Source of the DNA: IMCC26077 sp964418325
GTDB lineage: Bacteria; Actinomycetota; Actinomycetes; Nanopelagicales; Nanopelagicaceae
Direction: 5' to 3'
Length of the DNA stretch: 24,497 nt
Assembly: GCA_964418325.1 (NCBI GenBank)
Contig: CAYQLC010000019.1
Coordinates: forward strand, 1 to 24,497
The translations under genes were made by a program, and so were the position numbers. The notes beneath the pieces were generated by a model. It saw only the letters and a list, made by a program, of their open reading frames with translations. It was not told the DNA's origin and made no database searches. Of this stretch, positions 1 to 7,971 are shown piece by piece (position 1 is the stretch's first letter; each line of letters begins with the position of its first letter).

Positions 1-1133
1 TATTGAAAGTGCTGGGAATTCCAGCGTCACATTTGATGCTTGCCTGCTCGCACACGCACTCATCTCCTTGGGCTGCTCGTAGTCGCGCACATATGCCCGG
101 TGGGGAATTGATCGAGCCTTACATTTCACAAGTTATCGAGGCAATAACAAGCGCGTGTCAAGAAGCGATAAATTCGATGGCAGATTCAATCATCACGTTC
201 GCAAAAGGTTCATGCTCGCTAGCGAGCAATCGCGACATGATTGACCCTCACGATCCTACTCGCTATCTCACAGGGTATAACCCTCAGATTGCTGCAGATG
301 ACACAGTGATGGTTGGTCGAGTTGTTCGAACTTATGATCAGAAAATCGTTGGCACTTTAGTGAATTACGCCTGTCATCCAACAACGCTTGGATGGGATAA
401 CAAACGCATCTCTCCCGACTACGTTGGCTCGATGCGCGAGGTCATTGAAAGTGCCACGGATTTTGCACCCGCACTCTTCCTTCAAGGAGCGTCAGGGGAA
501 TTAGGTCCTGCTTATCAATATGTTGGTGATGCAGATGTTGCGGATCATCATGGCAAGCAATTGGGATATGCAGCCCTTGCGGCTCTTGCTGGTATGCATG
601 CACCTGGCATGCGATTGGAGTTTATTAAAGCAGTCGAATCGGGTGCGCCGCTTGGATATTGGGAGCCAGTGGGCTATGGCGTTCCGACGGATGTAGCAAT
701 AGCAGCCGAACAGACCGCCCTGCCTACTAAACCATGGCCGACAATAGAAGAGCTTGATGCCGCTATCGCAGTGGAGAGTGATTCCTTTGCTCGCGAAAGG
801 CTTTTTAGAAAGAAATCAATTGCGGCCTTAATGGGATCTGGAAGTGGAATTAGTTTAACCTCTTATGGTTGGCGCATTGGTCAAATTCTTTTTGTTGGCG
901 CGCAATGTGAAGTGTACTCGCAATGGCAAATCGCTCTTCGTAAGAAATATCCAAACTACGGCGTAGTGGCGATAACTTGTGTCGATTATGAAGCTGTTGG
1001 GTACGTCGTACCTGATGAGTTACACGACTTTAATCTTTATCAAGCATGGCAACCCCCTTTTGGGAGAGGGGTAATGCAAGCTCTCCTTGCTGGATCTGAG
1101 CGAGTTCTAGATAAAGTCATAAATCGAGGTTAG
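1..1133 (+). CDS. Neutral/alkaline ceramidase-like hydrolase, 5'-truncated
   Basis: The reading frame is open from the window edge and ends at TAG 1131-1133. The TTG at 3 is probably internal, because the paralogue at 10603-12042 has about 74 more residues before the same HTH motif. Visible motifs, numbered from codon 3, are SHTHS (H17/H19), NYACHPTTLGW (H125), QGASGELGP (161-169) and, near the C-terminus, a CEVYSQWQ segment and a GYVVP segment. These match the zinc-binding His, His, Glu and Tyr regions of the neutral ceramidase family (Pfam Ceramidase_alk). Family members hydrolyse amide bonds of N-acyl lipids, but the context of lactonases and dehydratases argues against assuming ceramide as substrate. 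An MFS exporter gene follows after 3 bp, so the two are probably co-transcribed. Substrate and true N-terminus are unknown. Confidence 0.8.
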   Translation, partial: LKVLGIPASHLMLACSHTHSSPWAARSRAHMPGGELIEPYISQVIEAITSACQEAINSMADSIITFAKGSCSLASNRDMIDPHDPTRYLTGYNPQIAADDTVMVGRVVRTYDQKIVGTLVNYACHPTTLGWDNKRISPDYVGSMREVIESATDFAPALFLQGASGELGPAYQYVGDADVADHHGKQLGYAALAALAGMHAPGMRLEFIKAVESGAPLGYWEPVGYGVPTDVAIAAEQTALPTKPWPTIEELDAAIAVESDSFARERLFRKKSIAALMGSGSGISLTSYGWRIGQILFVGAQCEVYSQWQIALRKKYPNYGVVAITCVDYEAVGYVVPDELHDFNLYQAWQPPFGRGVMQALLAGSERVLDKVINRG

Positions 1134-1136
1134 CAA

Positions 1137-2333
1137 TTGTTCTCCTCACTCAATTACCGTAACTATCGAAGAATCTTTCTATATAGTTCTGTGAATTCAG
1201 CAGCAGGTTGGGCAAGTATCCTGACAATCGAATGGCTTGTTCTGGATCTGACTGGAAGTGCAGCATCTTTGGGAGCCATGGCTGGTATTCAAGTCGCGCC
1301 AGTGATTTTCTTATCGTTGATTGGTGGCAGCGTCGCAGATAAGTTCAGCGAAAAAAGAGTTTTAATGATTACGGCATTCCTACTTATTTTTATTAATGCC
1401 GCAATTTTTACCGCATATCAGAGAGGTGTGTTGAATTTTCAGCTGCTTGCGGTGTTGGCATTTTCTCTCACCACTGTTTGGGCGGTGCAGGGGCCAGTTT
1501 TTACCGCTCTCTCCATTAAAGTTGTTCCTGAAGAGAGAGTTGCAAACGCGATCAGTTTGAATTCAGTAACTTTTAACATCGGCAGACTTTTTGGTCCAAT
1601 TGCAGCGGGTTTCTTGATTGCATTTTTTGATACCGGCACCCCTTTTATTTTCCTTTCAGGACTCTATCTTTTAATAATGACCATTCTCACCCAGGTGAAA
1701 ATGGAGGACTTGCATCAAAAAAGTAGCCCAGAGGCATCGGGTAATTTGCGAGAGGCTTTTTCTTTCTTAAAAACAAATAAGAATTTATATGCACCGATGG
1801 TGTTAACAGGAATATTTGTTGGGCTCGGAGTCAACTTCTCATTCATATCATCGCTAATGGTCCGACAGGTCTTTCAGGAAGACTCAAGACACCTTGGTTT
1901 CGTTGGAGTACTCCTTGCGGTGGGGGGAATTATCGGAGCAGGCTATGCAGCACGACTGTCGGTATCAGGACATCGCCCGAGCTTCGCAACAATGATGCGT
2001 AGTGGAATAGCTTTGGGATTTTTTTGGCTCATAGCGGCGTTTTCGCCAAATTTTTGGTTCTTTGCCGGACTGACCCTCATAGTTAATCTTTTTCATCTCA
2101 TGGTGATGGCGACTGCTAACGGAATCATTGCAGCTTATTCTCCGATAGATATTCAAGGACGGGTTTATGGAATCTATCTATTCGTATTCCATGTGTGGTT
2201 CGCAATTGGCGCACCTTTAATTGGACTTTTTGCCGAAGCTACTTCAATTAGGCTGATGGTGGGAGTAGGAGGAGCAACTGTGCTCCTCCTCTCGCTCATA
2301 TTTGTCAACTTATCGAAGCGACTTCGACTTTAG
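1137..2333 (+). CDS. MFS transporter, EntS/MFS_3-like
   Basis: This is a 398-aa membrane protein with about 12 hydrophobic segments. The N-terminal half has the usual MFS arrangement: a short FSSLNYRNYRR lead, helices 1-2, then a GGSVADKFSEKR loop that corresponds to MFS motif A. The GPVFTALSIKVVPEERVANAISLNS region is typical of the EntS/enterobactin-exporter-like subgroup. The start is TTG at 1137, supported by GAGG at 1126-1129 with 7-nt spacing. It begins 3 bp after the ceramidase-like gene, so the pair is likely one operon. It probably exports or imports a small molecule by proton antiport or symport. The substrate is not visible. It converges with the amidohydrolase gene, leaving only 6 bp between stops. 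Confidence 0.85.
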   Translation: MFSSLNYRNYRRIFLYSSVNSAAGWASILTIEWLVLDLTGSAASLGAMAGIQVAPVIFLSLIGGSVADKFSEKRVLMITAFLLIFINAAIFTAYQRGVLNFQLLAVLAFSLTTVWAVQGPVFTALSIKVVPEERVANAISLNSVTFNIGRLFGPIAAGFLIAFFDTGTPFIFLSGLYLLIMTILTQVKMEDLHQKSSPEASGNLREAFSFLKTNKNLYAPMVLTGIFVGLGVNFSFISSLMVRQVFQEDSRHLGFVGVLLAVGGIIGAGYAARLSVSGHRPSFATMMRSGIALGFFWLIAAFSPNFWFFAGLTLIVNLFHLMVMATANGIIAAYSPIDIQGRVYGIYLFVFHVWFAIGAPLIGLFAEATSIRLMVGVGGATVLLLSLIFVNLSKRLRL

Positions 2334-2339
2334 TTAGCC

Positions 2340-3224
2340 TCAGAACTTATAGAGTTTCACCGCATTTTTATTCAGGATTTTTTTCTGTTCAGATGTCGAG
2401 AGTTTCTCGATGTATTCACGATAGAAGCCCATAATTAAGTCATAGGAACTGAAGAGGCGATCAACAGGCCAATTCGAGCCAATAACACAACGATCTGGGC
2501 CAAATGCTTTAAGACAGGTCTCTACCCATGGCTTCAAGGACTTCTTTGTGAAGTTTGGGTCAGTCATAGCTACGCCAGATATCTTCATAGTCACGTTATC
2601 GGCTTTGGCAAGATCCTTGACTGCCTTCTTCCAATTCTCAAAATAAGCATCGGTACGTTTTCGTGGGAATCCGATATGTTCGAGAACGATAGGTAGGTCA
2701 GGGTGACGTTCTGCAAGCTTGCGGGCTTCACCCATATTCTGCCACTCACAATCCAAATCAAAGACAATCTTTTTCTTCGCCATCCACTTTAGAGATGCTT
2801 CATAGTTTGGATTAATTTCTTTTGCAGCCAACATCGGCTCTGCTTTGAAGTCACGGATTCCGACGAAGAGCTTCGACTTTGCATGTTCTTCGAGTTGAGA
2901 AATAGCGTTTCCTGCTCCGAGATCGCAGTCGGCGACAATTCGAATAGGAATCGGAGACTTCTTATTCATCTCGGTTAGCCAAACGGTTTCGGTTACTGGA
3001 TTTGGTGAACCAATCGCGGCCTGAACGTGGACTACACCCTCTACACCGGCAAATCGAGATTCGGCGTAGAAGTTTTCGACGACATACTGCGGCGCCTTGA
3101 TTGGGTTGATATTGCCAAGAATCGGATGGATGAAGTCACGCTCAAGCCAGACCCATTTCAGTTCGGGATGGCTGAAATCGTAGAAATGAGCATGTGTATC
3201 AATAATTGGAATCTGATTAGCCAT
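2340..3224 (-). CDS. Amidohydrolase family 2 protein, L-fuconolactonase-like
   Basis: The 294-aa protein belongs to the TIM-barrel metal-dependent hydrolase family COG3618 (Amidohydro_2). Visible landmarks are IDTHAH (H11, H13) on strand 1, GIRDFKAEP (122-130), LEHIGFP (H183) and GSNWPVD (249-255) near the C-terminus, all in the order seen in L-fuconolactonase-type lactonases. Such enzymes open sugar-acid lactones, and some related members hydrolyse other lactones. The start at 3224 has AGGAAGG at 3235-3241 upstream. It is transcribed divergently from the enolase-superfamily dehydratase across a 115-bp region, which fits a lactonase plus dehydratase pair acting in sequence. The exact substrate is inferred only at the class level. 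Confidence 0.85.
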   Translation of the reverse strand: MANQIPIIDTHAHFYDFSHPELKWVWLERDFIHPILGNINPIKAPQYVVENFYAESRFAGVEGVVHVQAAIGSPNPVTETVWLTEMNKKSPIPIRIVADCDLGAGNAISQLEEHAKSKLFVGIRDFKAEPMLAAKEINPNYEASLKWMAKKKIVFDLDCEWQNMGEARKLAERHPDLPIVLEHIGFPRKRTDAYFENWKKAVKDLAKADNVTMKISGVAMTDPNFTKKSLKPWVETCLKAFGPDRCVIGSNWPVDRLFSSYDLIMGFYREYIEKLSTSEQKKILNKNAVKLYKF

Positions 3225-3265
3225 GGTCTAGTGCCTTCCTGTTGCGATGTTTTCCGGTGTTAGCT

Positions 3266-3277
3266 CTGGAATTCCAG
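3266..3277. promoter_or_regulatory. 12-bp perfect palindrome, candidate operator
   Basis: CTGGAATTCCAG is a perfect inverted repeat near the centre of the divergent region between the amidohydrolase and the dehydratase. It lies just upstream of the candidate -35 of the dehydratase gene, where a dimeric regulator could control both directions. The same 12-mer also occurs at 12193-12204 inside the CitE-like gene, so it may be partly chance. Confidence 0.35.
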
Positions 3278-3280
3278 TAC

Positions 3281-3309
3281 TTGCTCGACTGCGCGTTCGC
3301 CCCTAAGTT
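3281..3309 (+). promoter_or_regulatory. Candidate promoter of the dehydratase gene
   Basis: TTGCTC (3281-3286), 17 bp, then TAAGTT (3304-3309), which fits the relaxed actinobacterial -10 pattern TANNNT. The -35 is weak. Initiation about 7 nt downstream would give a leader of roughly 24 nt carrying the AAGGAGA ribosome site. Confidence 0.35.
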
Positions 3310-3339
3310 ACTGCCAATTACAGCCAAGGAGAAGACCCT

Positions 3340-4473
3340 ATGAAAATTGTGAAGGTTGAGCCAATTCCCGTTGCCTATCCAGAACCCAACGACTTCAATG
3401 CAGAGCGATACCTCTGCCTTGTTAAAATCACTACCGACGATGGGTTAGTGGGCTGGGGTGAATCCATCACACAATTCAAAGAGGCAAATGCCCCGGTCGC
3501 AGCCCTCATTGCTGGCCTTGCTGAGGATTATCTGATTGGTAAGGATCCTATTAACAACATCGCCATTTGGCGTTCGCTCAAAGAGCGCGCATGGTGGTAC
3601 GGATATCGGGGTGGAATTGCCTCGTATGCAATTTCTGCTATCGATATCGCGCTCTGGGATCTCAAAGGGAAAGCGCTCAATACCAGCGTGCTCGAACTCT
3701 TAGGCGGTCCAGTGCATGACCGACTCCCTGCTATCGCATCAGGTCATGCTCATGATTCGGATATCAAGAAGATGGCTGAAGAGGCAAAGACTTGGATGGA
3801 TCAAGGTTTGCAAGGGATGAAGGTCGGTTTTGGTAAACGTGGACATGCGCATCTTGGCTATGAGCACAATCGAGATGTCGAATATGTAAAGACCATGCGT
3901 GAAACCCTGGGCGAAGACAAGATGATCATGATTGACCTTGGGTATGCCATTAAGTGGGATGTCGCCACCGCAGTCAAACGCGTTCAAGCCTTCGATGACT
4001 ACAACATTGATTGGATTGAAGAGCCTCTTGGCGCCTGGGATCCTCAAGGGTATGCAGATTTACGCGCAAAGACGAAAACGCTCATTGCCTATGGTGAGCG
4101 TGAGTGGCAGGTAGCGGGCTTTGAAGAGATCCTCAAAACTGGAACTTGCGATGTTTTCGGCATCGATCCAGGTCGAGCCGAGGGAATCACCGGATTCAAG
4201 AAAGCAGCCGAACGAGTAGAGGCGTACAAGCGCACAGCAAACGCCCATGCATGGTCTTCGGCAATCATCTCTGCGGCAAGCCTTGCAGTTTCGTTTAGTA
4301 GCGCAGCATTTCGACTCTTCGAATTTAAGCCACTTCGCAATCCGATGCAACACGATTTAGTCAAGGAACCATTCGGCCACTCAGAAGGTTGGGTCTATCC
4401 GCCGCTTGGTAAGCCAGGGCTTGGTATCGAGATTATTGATGAGGTAATTGATAAATATCGTCAGAAGTTTTAA
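3340..4473 (+). CDS. Mandelate racemase/muconate lactonizing enzyme family, sugar-acid dehydratase-like
   Basis: This 377-aa protein has the two-domain layout of COG4948. The N-terminal capping domain (about 1-125) contains GLVGWGES and IDIALWDLKGK, and the barrel follows. Expected metal ligands are D199 (IDLGY), the Glu pair in WIEEPL (E227/E228) and E253 (GERE). D276 (GIDPGR) and H303 (NAHAW) fit the Asp-His dyad. On the second barrel strand GMKVGFGKRG carries K161 but not the usual KxK/KxH pair. The segment most resembles rhamnonate-dehydratase-like members, which dehydrate acid sugars to 2-keto-3-deoxy acids. AAGGAGA precedes the ATG. The neighbour is a lactonase-like amidohydrolase, which supports a sugar-acid role. 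Racemase, cycloisomerase or dehydratase activity cannot be separated from sequence alone. Confidence 0.85.
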   Translation: MKIVKVEPIPVAYPEPNDFNAERYLCLVKITTDDGLVGWGESITQFKEANAPVAALIAGLAEDYLIGKDPINNIAIWRSLKERAWWYGYRGGIASYAISAIDIALWDLKGKALNTSVLELLGGPVHDRLPAIASGHAHDSDIKKMAEEAKTWMDQGLQGMKVGFGKRGHAHLGYEHNRDVEYVKTMRETLGEDKMIMIDLGYAIKWDVATAVKRVQAFDDYNIDWIEEPLGAWDPQGYADLRAKTKTLIAYGEREWQVAGFEEILKTGTCDVFGIDPGRAEGITGFKKAAERVEAYKRTANAHAWSSAIISAASLAVSFSSAAFRLFEFKPLRNPMQHDLVKEPFGHSEGWVYPPLGKPGLGIEIIDEVIDKYRQKF

Positions 4474-4476
4474 CAG

Positions 4477-5601
4477 TTATTTCTGATCTTTGTGTGGAGC
4501 GGCCTTCCGAATGGGAGGCCGTTTTCCATTGAAGCGCAAGGGTAAACCAGGAATCTTTCTCACCTTTGTTCCTGCGTCAGGATAATCAAGGAGTAGTTCA
4601 ATTGCGCTGCCTTGCTGATCCTTATGTAACTCTTCGGGAAGGGCAACCCGATCTGCGGGTACACCATTTCGCCCAAGAAGTTCCGCCCAATGTCGGGCGT
4701 CGTTCGTGGCAAGAGCTTTTTCAATCTCATTCTTTAATTCCTGGGCATTTGTCACTCGATCCACGTTGACCGCAAACTTCGGATTCTCAATCAAATCTGT
4801 TCTATCAATCAAAGTGCAGAGTTTCGCAAAAATATTGTTGTTGCCCACTCCAATACAGATTGTTCCTTGCGCAGTAGCAAAGATTCCGTATGGAGAGAAT
4901 GCCGGATGGCCACTTCCTGAGCGAACGGAAGGTGCTCCAGTTAATTGCTCTGCTGACAAGTGGTAACTCACCCACGTTGCGCCAGTTTCGTAAAGAGAAG
5001 TTTCGACAACTTTTCCGCGACCACTGATATTTCTCTCCACTAGCGCAGCGAGGACGCCGATTGCCAACCACATGCCACCACCAACATCAAGGACCGAGAC
5101 TCCGGCGCGAACTGGATTGCCATCTGGTTCCCCGGTGACATGCATGATTCCGGTGCGGGCTTGCACAGTAGCGTCGTATCCGGGGGCTGCAGCATCGGGC
5201 CCATTTGTGCCATATGAAGAGAGATTTCCAAAAATTAACCGAGGAAAGTGTTGTAGCAGCGAATCCGAATCGAGTCCGAGCGCCTGTAATCGATCGGGAA
5301 GAAAATTGGTGAGGAAGACATCTGCGCTCTCGAGTAATTGATTAAGTCGAGCTTTACCAGCATCGGATTTCAAATCGATACTTTCAACATCCTTATTTCG
5401 ATTGACGATATGGAAATAAGCAGAACGATCACCATCAAGTGGAGACATGGAACGCGCCGGGTCACCGACGGGAGTTTCAATTTTGAGCACATCAGCGCCA
5501 AGGTCGGCCAAGATCGCACCACCAAATGGACCTGCGATATTGGATGTCGCATCGAGCACGCGGATTCCAGCCAGGGGTAGCGCTGGTGATGAATCCGACA
5601 T
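4477..5601 (-). CDS. CaiB/BaiF family III CoA-transferase
   Basis: The 374-aa protein has class III CoA-transferase hallmarks: GIRVLDATSNIAGPFGG near the N-terminus, LADLGADVLKIE (31-42), GDPAR, then GYDATVQARTG (141-151) and SVLDVGGG (169-176). D172 lies where the catalytic Asp (Asp169 of formyl-CoA transferase) is expected. These enzymes move CoA between carboxylic acids. The frame is open up to an ATG at 5724, but that start would overlap the divergent E1 beta gene. The ATG at 5601 is preceded by AAGGAG (5607-5612) and starts right at the family N-terminus, so I chose it. It is divergent from the E1 operon and may activate the acid intermediate of the same pathway. The specific acyl donor and acceptor are unknown. 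Confidence 0.88.
   Translation of the reverse strand: MSDSSPALPLAGIRVLDATSNIAGPFGGAILADLGADVLKIETPVGDPARSMSPLDGDRSAYFHIVNRNKDVESIDLKSDAGKARLNQLLESADVFLTNFLPDRLQALGLDSDSLLQHFPRLIFGNLSSYGTNGPDAAAPGYDATVQARTGIMHVTGEPDGNPVRAGVSVLDVGGGMWLAIGVLAALVERNISGRGKVVETSLYETGATWVSYHLSAEQLTGAPSVRSGSGHPAFSPYGIFATAQGTICIGVGNNNIFAKLCTLIDRTDLIENPKFAVNVDRVTNAQELKNEIEKALATNDARHWAELLGRNGVPADRVALPEELHKDQQGSAIELLLDYPDAGTKVRKIPGLPLRFNGKRPPIRKAAPHKDQK
4500..4525 (+). terminator. Rho-independent terminator of the dehydratase gene, inside the opposing CDS
   Basis: A 9-bp stem (4500-4508 pairing with 4513-4521, one G-T wobble), a GAAT loop and a following TTTT run lie 26 bp after the dehydratase stop. The structure overlaps the last codons of the CoA-transferase gene on the other strand. 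Confidence 0.7.
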
Positions 5602-5610
5602 GGCCACTCC

Positions 5611-5640
5611 TTGACGGGGTTGCTCGTGGGTCAATACCCT
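5611..5640 (+). promoter_or_regulatory. Candidate promoter of the E1 operon with overlapping TTGAC dyad
   Basis: TTGACG (5611-5616), 18 bp, then TACCCT (5635-5640), which fits TTGACN/TANNNT. The -35 also forms an inverted repeat, TTGAC-N14-GTCAA (5611-5615 and 5630-5634), filling the spacer. A regulator bound there would block the promoter and the start region of the divergent CoA-transferase gene. Confidence 0.45.
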
Positions 5641-5700
5641 AGCAAACGATTCCAGCCCCGCTCCCGTTGGGATATGGAAGGCAGACCTGGAGGCTATTAG

Positions 5701-6708
5701 ATGGCTGCAATGCAATTTCGCCAAGCGATCGTCAACGCGCTCGCCGATGAGATGCGAAGTGATCCCACAGTGATGCTTTTCGGTGAGGATGTTGCCGAAG
5801 CAGAGGGCCCTTTTAAAACTTCCGAAGGTTTACTCGCCGAGTTTGGTCCGGTTCGAGTTCGTGACACACCTATCTCAGAGATGGGTTTCACCGGTGCCGC
5901 AGTGGGCGCAGCAATCTTGGGAGCTAAACCAGTTGTTGAAATTATGTTTATCGAATTTCTCGGCGTTGCTCTCGATCAAGTAGTCACCGAGGCGGCCAAG
6001 ATGCGTTATCTCTCAAACGGCAAGCTCTCAGTTCCGATGGTTGTTCGAGCCTCCTGCGGTTCCGGACTTGGATTTGGTAGCCAACATTCACAGACGCTTG
6101 AGAATTGGTTTACTGCAACCCCGGGTTTAAAACTCATCATGCTGAGCGATGCGCAGGCGGCATACTCATTAACGCGAGCTGCTATCCAAGACCCAGATCC
6201 AGTAGTGATTCTTGAACCACGAATTCTTTACGCAAAGCGCGGTGAGGTAGATAAGAATCTCAAGATAGAGATCGGCAAAGCGCGTGTAATGCGTCCAGGA
6301 AGTGATATCACCATCGTCTCGTCCGGTCAGATGGTCGATGTATGTAAGGCTGCGCTCGAGGAATCTGGCGTTGATGGTGAACTTATTGACTTAGCCACGA
6401 TCATTCCGTGGGATCGCCAAACAGTTTTTGATTCGGTGAAAAAGACCGGGCGTTTGGTGGTCGTTGAAGAAGCGCCGCTAAGCGGAGGCTGGGGAAGTGA
6501 GATTGTCGCTGCAACAACATCAAAACTCTTCGGTGATCTAAAGGCAGCGCCGTTCCGAATCACCTCGCCCGATATTCCAGTGCCCTATAGCGGGCCACTC
6601 GAGACCCGATACATTCCAACAAAAGAAGATGTTGCTCGACAACTCAAAGAGGTCATTGCCTCCGGCAAGACTCCGAAAACCTGGTGGGAAATGGAGGGGT
6701 TGAAGTAA
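5701..6708 (+). CDS. Thiamine-dependent 2-oxo acid dehydrogenase E1 component, beta subunit
   Basis: The 335-aa protein matches the E1 beta family of pyruvate, acetoin and branched-chain 2-oxo acid dehydrogenases in full length. Landmarks are the N-terminal ALADEMRSDPTVMLFGEDVAE, then RVRDTPISEMGFTGAAVGAA, EIMFIEFLGVALDQ, MRYLSNG and the C-terminal transketolase_C domain with VVVEEAPLSGGWGSEI. E1 beta pairs with E1 alpha to form the TPP site that decarboxylates a 2-oxo acid and passes the acyl group to a lipoyl arm. GGAGG at 5689-5693 supports ATG 5701. It is first in a five-gene operon and overlaps E1 alpha in a TAATG stop-start. Beta-before-alpha order is unusual. Which 2-oxo acid is used cannot be told. 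Confidence 0.92.
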   Translation: MAAMQFRQAIVNALADEMRSDPTVMLFGEDVAEAEGPFKTSEGLLAEFGPVRVRDTPISEMGFTGAAVGAAILGAKPVVEIMFIEFLGVALDQVVTEAAKMRYLSNGKLSVPMVVRASCGSGLGFGSQHSQTLENWFTATPGLKLIMLSDAQAAYSLTRAAIQDPDPVVILEPRILYAKRGEVDKNLKIEIGKARVMRPGSDITIVSSGQMVDVCKAALEESGVDGELIDLATIIPWDRQTVFDSVKKTGRLVVVEEAPLSGGWGSEIVAATTSKLFGDLKAAPFRITSPDIPVPYSGPLETRYIPTKEDVARQLKEVIASGKTPKTWWEMEGLK

Positions 6709-7691
6709 TGAGCATTCAACTAGAACGGCGAAAAGCAGTTCAAACTGATGAAGTTGCCGGATATGAGCGCATGCTTGAGATTCGTGAGTTTGAGAATCAG
6801 ATTAATGGCCTCTTTGCTGCAGGTTTAATTCGAGGCACCACCCACTTGTGTCTTGGACAAGAAGCTCTTGATGTTGCGCTTGCTGCTGAATTACGACCAA
6901 CCGATACCGTGATGGCAACCTATCGTGGCCATGGCGTCGCGCTTGCTCTGGGATTGACTCCAGAGTCTGTTCTTGGAGAGATCATGGGTAAGACCATTGG
7001 CTGCTGCGGTGGCGTGGGTGGGTCGATGCATTTAGCTGACATGACTCTAGGCCTGCTGCCGACCTCTGCAATCGTTGGCGGTGGCATCCCCATTGCTGCT
7101 GGCGCTGGACTTGCTTATCAACTTTTGGGTCAGGACAACGTGGGTGTCGCAGTTTTTGGTGATGGCGCAACAAATATCGGGGCATTTCATGAAGGCTTAA
7201 ACCTCGCCGCGATCTGGAAATTGCCCGTGATTTTTGTCTGCGACAACAATGTTTATGGTGAGTACAGCCGAATTGATAAGACCACACCGCTTGAGGATCT
7301 TCACATGCGCGCTGAGAGTTACAAGATGGCGCATTACGCTGTCGACGGTATGGATGTTCACGCCACCCGTAAGGGTTTAGCGGAAGCAGTGGAGCGGGCA
7401 CGTAGTGGCGGTGGCCCTACGCTGATTGAGGCTAAGACCTATCGATTTGCTGGACATTCACGTGCAGACAAGGCTCTCTATCGTCCAGAGGGAGAGCTTG
7501 AGAAATGGATGGAGCGAGATCCCATCAAGTTAACTGAGGAAGATCTCCTTAAGCGTGGCCTACTGGATGCGGCAAAGATCGAGAAGATGCGCGCTGACAT
7601 GGCCAAGACCATCGAAGGCGTGGTTGCAACCTGCCAAGCTGCACCTGATCCAACTGTTGCTTCAATGTTCGAGAATGTATTCACCAGATAA
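6708..7691 (+). CDS. Thiamine-dependent 2-oxo acid dehydrogenase E1 component, alpha subunit
   Basis: The 327-aa protein has the TPP-binding signature GDG (151-153) ending in NN (180-181), preceded by THLCLGQEA, YRGHG and GGSMHLAD, all typical of the E1 alpha family (pyruvate/acetoin type). FAGHSRADK near residue 250 corresponds to the conserved phosphorylation-loop region (GHS). I chose ATG 6708, which overlaps the E1 beta TAA and has GGAGG at 6693-6697. An in-frame ATG at 6684 would lie inside E1 beta. It forms the alpha2beta2 E1 with the preceding gene. The following gene supplies a lipoyl domain but no acyltransferase, so the usual complex is incomplete here. Confidence 0.92.
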   Translation: MSIQLERRKAVQTDEVAGYERMLEIREFENQINGLFAAGLIRGTTHLCLGQEALDVALAAELRPTDTVMATYRGHGVALALGLTPESVLGEIMGKTIGCCGGVGGSMHLADMTLGLLPTSAIVGGGIPIAAGAGLAYQLLGQDNVGVAVFGDGATNIGAFHEGLNLAAIWKLPVIFVCDNNVYGEYSRIDKTTPLEDLHMRAESYKMAHYAVDGMDVHATRKGLAEAVERARSGGGPTLIEAKTYRFAGHSRADKALYRPEGELEKWMERDPIKLTEEDLLKRGLLDAAKIEKMRADMAKTIEGVVATCQAAPDPTVASMFENVFTR

Positions 7692-7728
7692 ACGAAATAA
7701 TCCAATTTAAGTAGGGAGAGTTAGCCCG

Positions 7729-7965
7729 ATGAAAATGACTATCAAGATGCCGCGGGTAGGCGACACTGTCGACTCGGTGTACTTGGTCTCCTGGCATAAG
7801 CAACCTGGCGATCTGGTCGCCGTTGGCGAATCGCTCATGGAAGTGGAGACTGACAAGGCAAATGTCGAAGTACCTTCACCAGTAGCGGGCAAGATTGTCG
7901 AACTACTCTTCAAAGATGGCGATGAAATCAAGACTGGCGATCCCATCGCTACCTGCGAGAGTTAA
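7729..7965 (+). CDS. Free-standing lipoyl (biotinyl/lipoyl attachment) domain protein
   Basis: This 78-aa protein is a single lipoyl domain and nothing else. IKMPRVGDTVDS starts the barrel, ETDKA (40-44) carries the modified lysine K43, and GD-IKTGDPIATCES closes it. In normal E2 subunits this domain is followed by an E1/E3-binding domain and a catalytic acyltransferase core. None of these follow: the stop codon comes directly and the next gene is an oxidoreductase. ETDKA favours lipoylation over biotinylation (usually AMKM). GGGAG at 7714-7718 supports the start. It probably accepts the acyl or aldehyde unit from the adjacent E1 and hands it to a partner encoded elsewhere or to a non-standard acceptor. 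Confidence 0.9.
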   Translation: MKMTIKMPRVGDTVDSVYLVSWHKQPGDLVAVGESLMEVETDKANVEVPSPVAGKIVELLFKDGDEIKTGDPIATCES

Positions 7966-7971
7966 ATCGCG

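Noticed and set aside
5602..5724. Longer N-terminus for the CoA-transferase (ATG 5724)
   Set aside because: It overlaps the divergent E1 beta start and promoter region, adds 41 non-family residues, and ATG 5601 has a perfect AAGGAG site.
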